Positions 26,207-33,721 of a stretch of DNA of 33,758 nucleotides are shown here, piece after piece. The translations under genes were made by a program, and so were the position numbers. The stretch is from NCBI GenBank assembly GCA_964628055.1, contig CAZVNL010000026.1, forward strand, positions 1-33,758, in the 5' to 3' direction. Source of the stretch: CAZBEL01 sp964628055. GTDB lineage: Bacteria > Fidelibacterota > Marinisomatia > Marinisomatales > TCS56. Each line of letters begins with the position of its first letter. Positions within the stretch are counted from its first letter, which is position 1. A model generated the notes under the pieces. It saw only the letters and a list, made by a program, of their open reading frames with translations, did not search any database and had not been told where the DNA came from.

Positions 26207-27234
26207 CCTACACGAGCTACGACCTTCATTGCACCCACCCCTTCGGAATTTCACGGAGTGTCCATGATATTTACACTGTCGTCTACCTTTATCTGGAGCA
26301 TGAGGGTATCCTGGGTAGAGGTGAAGCCGCATCTTCCGCCCGCTATGGCGAAAACAGCGAGCGGATCTTAGCCCGATTGCAACAGGTAATCCGGTTACCG
26401 GCCACTATGGGAAGCCCTCCGGAAATGGAAGGGCAACTCCTATCACAACTGGGAGGTATCAAATCCCTCGAAGCTGCCTTCAGCATGGCCATACTGGATT
26501 GGTGGACCCAGAAGCTAGGGCAACCGTTGCACCAGTATTTTGACGTCGATCCCAATGGGACTCCGGTAACATCCTTTACCATTGCCTTAGGGGAGTTATC
26601 GCTATTAGAACAAAAAATTGAGGAGGCGTCCCCCTATAAAATTTTAAAGGTGAAATTGGGAACGGACCACGACCGGGAGATCATCAAAGCTATTCGAGCA
26701 CTTACTGATAAACCCATCCGCGTGGATGCGAACGAGGGGTGGGACTTCCCTACGGCGGAAGAGATGTGCCGTTGGCTGGCCGGGCAAAACGTAGAATTTG
26801 TTGAGCAACCCTTTCCAGCGGCAAAACTGAATCAAACGGCCATCTTGAAAACGATCTCCCCCCTGCCCATTTTCGCCGACGAAAACTCCCTAACCGCCGC
26901 GGATATTCCGCGCATCGCCCACGCTTTCGATGGTATTAATATCAAACTCATGAAATGTGGCAGCTTATTCGAGGCTCGGAAAATGATCCAGTTAGCTCGT
27001 GAATATGATTTAAAAATCATGTTGGGTTGCATGGTGGAATCCTCAGTAGGTATTACCGCTGCTGCTCACCTGTCAACCTTAGTGGACTACGCCGATCTGG
27101 ATGGCAACCTACTCATCACCAACGACCCCTACCAGGGTGTGATGGTGCACAAAGGCCGTCTCCAGTTACCGAGATCAGCGGGATTGGGAATAACCTTGAA
27201 AGAACCGTATTCAGAAGTAAAAGGTTTACGATGA
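26197..27234 (+). CDS. dgcA: Enolase-superfamily epimerase (dipeptide epimerase / DgcA-like N-acetyl-D-glutamate racemase)
   Basis: This 345-residue enzyme is of the muconate lactonising/dipeptide epimerase group. The acid-base lysines are Lys151/Lys153 (KILKVKLG) and Lys250 (INIKLMKCG). The magnesium ligands are Asp177 (RVDANEGW), Glu203 (VEQPF) and Asp228 (ADEN). The GCMVESSVG segment is typical of L-Ala-D/L-Glu epimerases. Two roles fit: epimerising Ala-Glu dipeptides from recycled peptidoglycan, or racemising N-acetyl-D-glutamate beside DgcN. The overlap with the DUF1611 gene favours the second. Its end overlaps methylmalonyl-CoA epimerase (ATGA). Confidence 0.87.
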   Translation: MDLTYTSYDLHCTHPFGISRSVHDIYTVVYLYLEHEGILGRGEAASSARYGENSERILARLQQVIRLPATMGSPPEMEGQLLSQLGGIKSLEAAFSMAILDWWTQKLGQPLHQYFDVDPNGTPVTSFTIALGELSLLEQKIEEASPYKILKVKLGTDHDREIIKAIRALTDKPIRVDANEGWDFPTAEEMCRWLAGQNVEFVEQPFPAAKLNQTAILKTISPLPIFADENSLTAADIPRIAHAFDGINIKLMKCGSLFEARKMIQLAREYDLKIMLGCMVESSVGITAAAHLSTLVDYADLDGNLLITNDPYQGVMVHKGRLQLPRSAGLGITLKEPYSEVKGLR

Positions 27235-27647
27235 AAATACTGGGTATTGAACATATTGGGATTGCTGTGGAATCATTAGCGCAACGAGGACCCTTTTGGG
27301 AACACATCCTAAACCTACCCTGCACCGGGGTCGAGGAAGTAAACGAACAAGGGGTTAAAACGGCCATTTACCAGGCCGGGAAAGATAAAATCGAACTCCT
27401 GGAGAGTCTTTACCCAGAATCTTCCCTCGCTAAATTTATCAATCGACGGGGAGCGGGAATCCATCACATCTGTTTGGAGGTGGAGGACCTCCAGGAAGCT
27501 ATCCAAGAGTTAAAGGAAGCCCAAATCCAGGTTATCAACGAAGTCCCGGCGAAAGGTGTGGAAGGACATCTCGTGGCGTTTATCCATCCCCGGAGTACGG
27601 GAGGAATCCTGGTGGAACTGACGCAAAAAACGTCACCGAAGCACTAA
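27231..27647 (+). CDS. mce: Methylmalonyl-CoA epimerase
   Basis: This enzyme interconverts the S and R forms of methylmalonyl-CoA in propionate and odd-chain or branched-chain metabolism. The 138-residue glyoxalase-fold protein has the metal ligand His8 (IEHIGIA), GIHHICLEVED with His79, and the final ligand Glu129 (GGILVELTQ). The length is typical. The start at 27231 (MKILGIEHIGIAVES) is the family beginning and overlaps the epimerase stop by 4 nt. With the crotonase-family gene upstream, it points to acyl-CoA metabolism, although the methylmalonyl-CoA mutase is not in this window. Confidence 0.94.
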   Translation: MKILGIEHIGIAVESLAQRGPFWEHILNLPCTGVEEVNEQGVKTAIYQAGKDKIELLESLYPESSLAKFINRRGAGIHHICLEVEDLQEAIQELKEAQIQVINEVPAKGVEGHLVAFIHPRSTGGILVELTQKTSPKH

Positions 27648-27698
27648 CGTCCACCGGCAGTTAAAAGACATCAACCAACTTCGGTTTAGGGAGTCCAA

Positions 27699-28457
27699 TT
27701 GGAAAAAATTTTTATTATCCTGTTCCTTTCCCTGTTTTCTTTTCATTGTACCCTATTCCCCCTGCGTCCCCAGCCAAAACTATTAGAGCTGGAAATGGTG
27801 TTCGTCCCCCGGGGTACCTTTAATATGGGAGACTTCTACGAACATCAGGATCAGGATGCCCTACCGGTTCATACAGTTACCATGCCTGATTTTTATCTTT
27901 CAAAATACGAGATCACTTACGCCCAGTATGATCGCTTTGCTATGCTCAAAGGCTACCCTTTGCCGGAGGATGATAACCACAGTCGTGGAGATCGTGCGGT
28001 GGTCAATATCACCTGGGATGAAGCCAAAGCCTTTTGTGAATGTTACGGTTACCGGTTACCTACGGAGAGGGAGTGGGAGTATGCCGCTCGCAGTGGCGGG
28101 AAAGAAGAATTATTCCCTGGAACCAATGATTTACAGGAAGTGGATGACTACGTCCGTTCTGCTTACAACAGTCTGAACTATTCCTTTTATGTAGGTTTTA
28201 AAAAGCCCAACGCCCTGGGACTTTACGACATGGGAGGCAATGTATTTGAATGGATCGGTGATTTTTACGCCAAATATCCAGAGGATGGTAGTGAACCAGA
28301 GTGGACCGACCTGAAGACGACCAAGGTAAGAATCATTCGGGGAGGTAGTTTTAAGACGCCCGTGCATTACACGTACACCCGCACGGCCACTTATCGGGAT
28401 TTTCCCTCGCCGACGGTTGGCTTCCGTTGTGTTAAGCCGGTGACTATTAAAGAATAG
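27699..28457 (+). CDS. SUMF1/FGE-fold membrane-anchored protein lacking catalytic cysteines
   Basis: This is a 252-residue exported protein. The start is TTG at 27699, chosen because AGGGAG lies five bases upstream and a signal peptide begins at once (MEKIFIILFLSLFSFHC). Cys17 ends a loose lipobox (SFHC), so it may be a lipoprotein. The fold is that of formylglycine-generating enzyme: FVPRGTFNMGD (35-45), YEITYAQYDRF, LPTEREWEYAARSGG, NALGLYDMGGNVFEWIGD, IIRGGSF and VGFRCVKP. The cysteine pair that true sulfatase activators carry after RGGS is replaced by non-cysteine residues (KTPVHYT). It is therefore probably a structural or binding member of the family. Confidence 0.88.
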   Translation: MEKIFIILFLSLFSFHCTLFPLRPQPKLLELEMVFVPRGTFNMGDFYEHQDQDALPVHTVTMPDFYLSKYEITYAQYDRFAMLKGYPLPEDDNHSRGDRAVVNITWDEAKAFCECYGYRLPTEREWEYAARSGGKEELFPGTNDLQEVDDYVRSAYNSLNYSFYVGFKKPNALGLYDMGGNVFEWIGDFYAKYPEDGSEPEWTDLKTTKVRIIRGGSFKTPVHYTYTRTATYRDFPSPTVGFRCVKPVTIKE

Positions 28458-28545
28458 TACCACTATTTCGAGTAAGGGAGTACCAAGTATTTACATCGGG
28501 GGATTATCGTACTTTTTCGTCAGTCTCTTGGCTTTTGCCTTTCAG

Positions 28546-28579
28546 TCCTCACCTGAATCCTCCCCAAGGTGGGGAGACC
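28546..28579. repeat. Short interspersed repeat, copy 1 (TCCTCACCT...hairpin)
   Basis: Pattern: TCCTC-A-CCTGAA, then TCCTCCCC-AAGGTG-GGGA, then GACC. It aligns with the stretch at 28909-28943, which reads TCCTC-G-CCTAAA, then CTCCTCTC-GGTGAGGA. Both copies place a small hairpin with a GGT-containing loop after a TCCTCrCCTrAA leader, and both are followed by GACC plus a T-run. Confidence 0.5.
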
Positions 28580-28584
28580 TTTTT
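28560..28584 (+). terminator. Probable intrinsic terminator after the SUMF1-fold gene
   Basis: A 6-bp stem CTCCCC/GGGGAG with loop AAGGT (28560-28576) is followed by GACC-spaced TTTTT (28580-28584; the run begins four bases after the stem base). It is about 100 nt after the stop at 28457. The hairpin is also the core of the repeat element described at 28546-28579, so a repeat may serve as terminator here. Confidence 0.5.
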
Positions 28585-28629
28585 GACCGTGAAAACTCCA
28601 CTCCTTCGGTCGGGTTTAAACGAATTCTG

Positions 28630-28726
28630 AATGTCGAACAAGGAATTTCGAATGACGAAGTGAAAAAGTTGTGACACTTTAAGAACGTTGGAAATTTTCA
28701 GCATTCGAAATTCCTTGTTCGACATT
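28630..28726. repeat. Perfect 25-bp inverted repeat with 47-nt spacer
   Basis: The left arm 28630-28654 starts AATGTCGAACAAGG and ends TTCGAATG. The right arm 28702-28726 is its exact reverse complement across all 25 positions. The spacer 28655-28701 contains a minor hairpin (AAGTG/CACTT). There is no ORF inside and no T-run after it. The size and symmetry fit a REP- or MITE-like non-autonomous repeat. Confidence 0.85.
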
Positions 28727-28760
28727 TCCTCTTTTGAAATACTATTGTTTTATTCTGTTA

Positions 28761-28782
28761 CCCGGGATCGGGAGATCCCGGG
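28761..28782. repeat. Perfect 9-bp hairpin CCCGGGATC
   Basis: CCCGGGATC (28761-28769), a GGGA loop, then GATCCCGGG (28774-28782). It is very G+C-rich within an A+T-rich setting and has no T-run on either side. Confidence 0.7.
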
Positions 28783-28848
28783 GGAGCTTGGGTTAAGGAG
28801 AGTTTTTCTCTTTCCCATCCTGTATGGCGAAACGAAAAAGAGGGTCTC

Positions 28849-28896
28849 TTAACCTCAACTTATACCTCTACCTTAGCCTCAACATTAACCTCAGCC
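28849..28896. repeat. Four tandem 12-bp imperfect repeats
   Basis: Four units in exact 12-bp register: TTAACCTCAACT, TATACCTCTACC, TTAGCCTCAACA and TTAACCTCAGCC. The consensus is TTAACCTCAACM. Units differ at one to four positions, so the array is old or under weak constraint. Confidence 0.7.
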
Positions 28897-28908
28897 GTCG
28901 TAATTCAA

Positions 28909-28943
28909 TCCTCGCCTAAAGACTCCTCTCGGTGAGGATCTCC
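28909..28943. repeat. Short interspersed repeat, copy 2 (degenerate)
   Basis: This is the second copy of the element at 28546-28579. Its hairpin is TCCTC-TCGGT-GAGGA (28924-28938), followed further on by GACC and six T (28955-28960). It sits immediately beyond the stop of the minus-strand giant gene. The first copy lies on the other side of the repeat island. Confidence 0.45.
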
Positions 28944-28958
28944 CGCTCCCGACCTTTT

Positions 28959-31900
28959 TTATTTCAACAACACCAGCTTCCGGGTCTGGGTATAGGTTTG
29001 ATTACTCGTTGTAGAACGTGCCGATAACCGATAGAGGTACATTCCTGAAGGTAGGGGATTACCCCGGTTATCTTTCCCATTCCAACGGATGTGATGGATA
29101 CCCTCTGGTTGCACCCTGTTTACCAGTTCCGCCACCTCCCGACCCAATAGATCAAAGATGGTTAGTCTTACTACACTCAATTCAGGTAGTTCATAAACAA
29201 CGGTAGTGGTGGGATTGAAAGGATTAGGATAGTTCTGACGCAAAACATAACGATTTGGAATAATAGGAACGTTTGGACTGGAAACACTCCCATTCAACAA
29301 TAACTTCATCGCCGCCAGGGTCCCAAAACTGGTCCGACGGTAGCGGGTGACTAACTCCTGGTAGGTCTGCACCGCCCCCAACGGTAAGGCCTGTATCTGG
29401 GGTGTATCCGCCCGGCGCTTGCCCAAGATACCCCCGGTAAGCTCCTGGATAAGCGCCTCTTCATATAACAACTTGGGGATTAACTCATCATTGGGATACT
29501 GGGTCTTGAGCCAATCAATCTCCGCCTGGGCCTCATCCAGGTCATTGGTCCCATTCCTGACAATCCGCTGGGTGGCTTCCATAGACCGGGCGTACTTCTC
29601 CACCGTGGTCCCGGGATAGTCCGCCCCCAAGGTTTCCAACGCATTAATAAATTCATTAGGCTGGTTCAAGGCCTGGTAACAACGGGCCAAACCGGCCAAC
29701 GCCCAGATGACATTGTCACTATCGGGATTCTCCTCAATGACACCATTGTAACCGTCCATTGCCAGGGTGTATTCACCTTCTAATTCTAATTCCACCAGGT
29801 CGGGGTACAGCGTATCATCCCCGGGAATGCTGAAGGCCCCCACGGCATCTACTACTGTAGGGACATAGTGCACATAGTTCGTAGCCCCGCCCAATACCGG
29901 GGAATAGTTACTGCAGGGATAACCCGGAGACGGCGCGGCATTCCAGTTGTTAACGGCAGCATAGATGTCTAACCCGCTGGAATTCTGTACGTCTATATCA
30001 GCCCCGTTGCCGTAGACCCGGTTCCACCCAGTGCGTTCCGGGTATTCAAAGAAATAGTTCCCAGCGGGATCGGTTCCCATCTCCAGGTCATACCCCACCA
30101 GGGGCTGGGTGGCCCCGTTGATGAAGATCCCCGTTCCATTATTGTATATCCAGTTATTAGTATAGTCACAGTCTTCCAAGTCTAGTAACCCGGACTGCAA
30201 GTTAGGACGACTCTCGGCGGTGGCCGTGATGGCCACCTGGTTATTGTAAAAGGTGTTCCGCCGGACAACGGGCGTGGAACGGTAATTGGTGAGTAGCCCC
30301 ACATCGTTATCGTGAAACACGCAGTTGGTTATTGTGGGCGTAACCTCCACCCCGCTGATGAACAGCGCCGGGAGTTCCCCCTGGGTAGGATCGGAATGAT
30401 GGGCGTTTTTAAATGTCGCTTGACTGATGGAAAGGTCTTGGTAGACGATGACCGGGAAGGCATCGAAAGTCGTGTTCTGGATAATGCTGCCACTACCGCA
30501 ATCGGCCAGGTACAAGCCCAGCAAGCGACTGCCCTGAAAACTGGCGTCGGTGATGGTAATATCCGCAGGGGTATTGACCACCAGTCCCATCCAGTCCACA
30601 CCGGGAACTTCCCCTGAAAAGAAAGCCCCGTCTATATTCAGGTCACCTTCAATCATGAGGTATTTGTCCGGCGCTACCTTTACCTGGGTGCCGGGTAGAA
30701 TAGTGAGACTACCCCCGGCCGAACCGATAGTCAGGTCAGCGGTAATGTGAATCGTTCCACCTGCCCAAACCACGGCTTCGTTGATAGTGCCGGAATAATA
30801 TAGATAGGGATAAGCACCTATGTCCAACCGGGTCCCATCTACATCCTGATCATCGGGATCATTATCCCAATTAATACCATCATCGTCTAAATCAGGATCA
30901 CCCTTGTCTATTACCGGGCTGTTGCTGGTGAACGTATAGTCTCCGTTAGCATAATCCTGGAATAGAGGATCCTGATTCAATAGCCAGTTTGCGATAATTT
31001 CTCTGTCAAAGTCTGAACCATTATTTTCAAAACCATAGGAATTATTATATCCCAAGGCTACGGTTGACCAACTGTCAATAGAATAGTCAAAACAAATGGT
31101 CCCGATCTGGCCGGTATTGTGATAGTAAAGGATGTTATTGCGCATATCCAGGGTGTTGGTTCCACTGGTGGTATTACAGGAGGCTCTGACACCGGTCTGA
31201 AAATCCACAATGGTATTATTGCGGATGGTAACCGTATTACCGGAACCTTGAGTAACATAGCAATCAATGCCAATGCTGCCTGGAGATTGACTACCGGTGA
31301 ACTCACAATTGGCAATGTAGGCCGTAGCGTAGGAATTAACTTCAATAGCTCCATCGGGAATATTAGTAAAGCGGCAGTTGGTAATATTGGCCTGACCATT
31401 GTACACATAGACTGCCCATCCGGTAAAAGCATACGCCGTATGATCAAAATGCACATAATCCAGGGTAACACTGCCACCATTGTCTACATAGATACCACCG
31501 ATATCATTGGTAGAACCGGAACCGGGACCGAAAGTAATGGGGTACTGCACGGTGCCGCTCATGACCAGGTTCCCCTCAACATAGAACCTAAAGTCAGTTA
31601 CGGTGTTATCCCATTGGTAGGTTCCACCGGCGGGAATGGTGACCGTTTCATCGCTTTGAATAATAACCTCCCGCCCCGGCGCCGTCAGGGCGCTGACATA
31701 ATTGGCAGTTATGGTTACCGGCGACCCCACATCATGAAACACTACGGAGGTGGTTCGGGCATTGCTGTTTAAAGTAGCCCCGTCCGGCGGCGAAACCGTC
31801 CAACCATCAAAAACGTAGATGTCACTCTGAGTTACCTGTCCCACCGACGGCGCCCGGAGAGAGTAGTAGGGTTTATCTGGTTCATTATTAGGGTTTTGAT

Positions 31901-33599
31901 TCAGGAACACCTGGTACTGGCCGGGTTGTGATACTGTATGAAATACCGGAGGATCATGCTGTTGATCGATCGCAGGGTCTACCCACCAAGGGTCTTTAAT
32001 CTCCGTTACAAATGTTCCAATATTAGTATTAATAGTGACATTTTCAACCACTTCATACATGGCATATTTACCGGTTTCAAAGAAACTGGGACTAAAATCA
32101 TTGCTCAGTAAATATGAGGTTTCCAATTGATTCCAATGATGATGTTGATAGTCATCGACAGCCATATTATAATTATAATCATCATACCTTCTTGGCAATG
32201 TTTCTACACTATAATTATCACCGATAGTAAGAGTACGTTGTGTACCAGAGGTGATCGTTTCCGTGGCACTAGTTGTATTATTAGTCAATTCCAGATCACC
32301 GCCAGCATTCTCATCAACAACCATATTTTTAAAATTGTATAATGTACCATTTGGGAAGCCTATTTCATATAACCGGACATCCGTGTCATTATATGAGTCG
32401 AAATATACCGTTGAAACGAATAACTTAGTAGTGTTAGCATCGACAACTACCTTTGAGTGAATAGGACGTCCAAAGTATGATAAAAAACCATCATTATCTA
32501 ACTTACCTACATCTATTTCTATCGGACTATTTCCAAAATTCCCTTCTGCTGCAGAATACCCTAGAATACTCAAATAAACATGGTTTGTCTGCTGGGAATC
32601 ATCAAAGGAATAATACGATAAGAAAAAATTACCACTGTTTATATCAGCTGATAGGTATGGGTAGGTCATTTGAACGGTATTGTTAAAAACCTTTTCAGGG
32701 GTTGACCAAGTGGAACTGGCATTATCCAAAATGCTATAAAATAGACTCCACAAACCTGTATCATTATCATAATCTGAAAACACTATCATTAGAATTCCGG
32801 AGTTTCCATTGTATGCAATTGTAGGTGGTGCCGCCTTAAGCAATTTTCTATTCCAGATATTATTATCCTGAGTCAAACTAGAGATAACAACTTCATTTTC
32901 ACCATATTTCCGGGCTTTCAAATTATTTCCTACGCGATAACAGAAATATGGATTGCCAGCATCACCTATAGTCAGATCAAAAGTAGCTCCTTGATATATA
33001 TTATTAGAAGAAACAACCGTGTACCCATTACTAGGTGTATAGGTTCCGTTGGAATTACGTTTGAAATATCTCAACTCCCTAGTTCCGGAGTAGTTCGACA
33101 CACTAAGAAAGTGGATCTCATCGCCCGCCGCATTATCCATATAAGAAGTGTGTGCAAAAGAAGGACCTAAAGAATTTTCTTCCTGCCAGCTTCCCGTATT
33201 CGGATCTAGGAAGGTATACCAACCACCCTCTGACATGTAGTTACTGTAATCGAAATCCTTTTTCCACCGAAATGATAATATTCTATTTGTACCTATATAG
33301 TGCATTTGAGCCTCAAGAAATTCTCCTGAACTATAGGGGGAAATATTATCAGTTGTCCAATATGGGTTATCTTCATAAGCATATTTTATTCTTGGACTAA
33401 ATATGCTGTTACTACCCAACCTGGTGAAGCAAAGTCCTAAATTGTTGTCATTGTCGATAACAAAATAAGGGTCTACCTCCTCACCCGTGATTGTTTGATC
33501 CTGTTCAAAGCTTTGGAATTTCAATTGCGGTGTTTGAGGATACAGGATTGTAAGGGTGATTATCACAACAAATAGATTTTCCAACGTTGTAATTTTCAT
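28959..33599 (-). CDS. Giant secreted beta-helix protein with type IX-type C-terminal sorting domain
   Basis: This is a 1546-residue exported protein with a signal peptide at about 1-24 (MKITTLENLFVVIITLTILYPQ). Residues about 25-420 look like a beta-rich, propeller-like region. A PFWxGW-type repeat unit with 'FDGWTVSPPDGATLNSNA' lies near 590-640 (bacterial Flg_new/InlB-like). A right-handed beta-helix spans about 655-880 and ends in the aspartate-rich 'PVIDKGDPDLDDDG...DIGAYPY'. A second beta-helix spans about 945-1230 ('PTITNCVFHDNDVGLLTN', 'PVVRRNTFYNNQVAI'). A helical, TPR-like stretch covers about 1270-1440. The C-terminal sorting domain is 1449-1546, beginning NRYVLRQNYPNPFNP and ending KLVLLK. 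The expected location is the cell surface or medium. The Shine-Dalgarno AAGGAGA precedes the ATG. The first third of the gene is markedly A+T-richer than the last third. Confidence 0.9.
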   Translation of the reverse strand: MKITTLENLFVVIITLTILYPQTPQLKFQSFEQDQTITGEEVDPYFVIDNDNNLGLCFTRLGSNSIFSPRIKYAYEDNPYWTTDNISPYSSGEFLEAQMHYIGTNRILSFRWKKDFDYSNYMSEGGWYTFLDPNTGSWQEENSLGPSFAHTSYMDNAAGDEIHFLSVSNYSGTRELRYFKRNSNGTYTPSNGYTVVSSNNIYQGATFDLTIGDAGNPYFCYRVGNNLKARKYGENEVVISSLTQDNNIWNRKLLKAAPPTIAYNGNSGILMIVFSDYDNDTGLWSLFYSILDNASSTWSTPEKVFNNTVQMTYPYLSADINSGNFFLSYYSFDDSQQTNHVYLSILGYSAAEGNFGNSPIEIDVGKLDNDGFLSYFGRPIHSKVVVDANTTKLFVSTVYFDSYNDTDVRLYEIGFPNGTLYNFKNMVVDENAGGDLELTNNTTSATETITSGTQRTLTIGDNYSVETLPRRYDDYNYNMAVDDYQHHHWNQLETSYLLSNDFSPSFFETGKYAMYEVVENVTINTNIGTFVTEIKDPWWVDPAIDQQHDPPVFHTVSQPGQYQVFLNQNPNNEPDKPYYSLRAPSVGQVTQSDIYVFDGWTVSPPDGATLNSNARTTSVVFHDVGSPVTITANYVSALTAPGREVIIQSDETVTIPAGGTYQWDNTVTDFRFYVEGNLVMSGTVQYPITFGPGSGSTNDIGGIYVDNGGSVTLDYVHFDHTAYAFTGWAVYVYNGQANITNCRFTNIPDGAIEVNSYATAYIANCEFTGSQSPGSIGIDCYVTQGSGNTVTIRNNTIVDFQTGVRASCNTTSGTNTLDMRNNILYYHNTGQIGTICFDYSIDSWSTVALGYNNSYGFENNGSDFDREIIANWLLNQDPLFQDYANGDYTFTSNSPVIDKGDPDLDDDGINWDNDPDDQDVDGTRLDIGAYPYLYYSGTINEAVVWAGGTIHITADLTIGSAGGSLTILPGTQVKVAPDKYLMIEGDLNIDGAFFSGEVPGVDWMGLVVNTPADITITDASFQGSRLLGLYLADCGSGSIIQNTTFDAFPVIVYQDLSISQATFKNAHHSDPTQGELPALFISGVEVTPTITNCVFHDNDVGLLTNYRSTPVVRRNTFYNNQVAITATAESRPNLQSGLLDLEDCDYTNNWIYNNGTGIFINGATQPLVGYDLEMGTDPAGNYFFEYPERTGWNRVYGNGADIDVQNSSGLDIYAAVNNWNAAPSPGYPCSNYSPVLGGATNYVHYVPTVVDAVGAFSIPGDDTLYPDLVELELEGEYTLAMDGYNGVIEENPDSDNVIWALAGLARCYQALNQPNEFINALETLGADYPGTTVEKYARSMEATQRIVRNGTNDLDEAQAEIDWLKTQYPNDELIPKLLYEEALIQELTGGILGKRRADTPQIQALPLGAVQTYQELVTRYRRTSFGTLAAMKLLLNGSVSSPNVPIIPNRYVLRQNYPNPFNPTTTVVYELPELSVVRLTIFDLLGREVAELVNRVQPEGIHHIRWNGKDNRGNPLPSGMYLYRLSARSTTSNQTYTQTRKLVLLK

Positions 33600-33624
33600 G
33601 ACATTCTCCTTTTTGCTTTAGTCC

Positions 33625-33721
33625 TGCCATGAAGGTAAAATTCATCATGGCAAATGACTGGTTTCTGGTTATTTGCTATCTGGGGCTTGCGGTTTTGTAA
33701 ATCGGTTACTTGCAAGCCCCA
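33625..33721. other. Two perfect stem-loops upstream of the giant surface-protein gene
   Basis: TGCCATGA/TCATGGCA (33625-33632 and 33645-33652, 12-nt loop) lies 26 bp from the ATG. TGGGGCTTGC/GCAAGCCCCA (33681-33690 and 33712-33721, 21-nt loop) lies further upstream. Neither has a T-run, so simple terminators are not supported. They could be leader-RNA structures of the minus-strand gene or the end of a gene beyond the window. Confidence 0.5.

Larger units (their letters stand above)
28458..28958. other. Non-coding repeat-rich island between convergent genes
   Basis: About 500 bp without a credible gene. In order it holds a CTCACC-type hairpin element, a 25-bp inverted repeat, a CCCGGGATC hairpin, four 12-bp direct repeats and a second, degenerate copy of the first element. 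Each is listed separately. Such stacking of repeat types suggests a favoured landing or expansion site for small dispersed repeats. Confidence 0.7.

Noticed and set aside
27699..28457. Sulfatase-activating formylglycine-generating enzyme
   Set aside because: The catalytic cysteine pair is missing and no sulfatase gene is adjacent.
28849..28896. CRISPR array
   Set aside because: The units are 12 bp, directly abutting and imperfect, with no spacers and no cas genes nearby.
31119..31772. A 217-codon open frame on the plus strand inside the giant gene
   Set aside because: It is antisense to the beta-helix repeats, whose Asn/Thr/Gly codons leave the opposite strand open. It has no ribosome-binding site and no recognisable domain.
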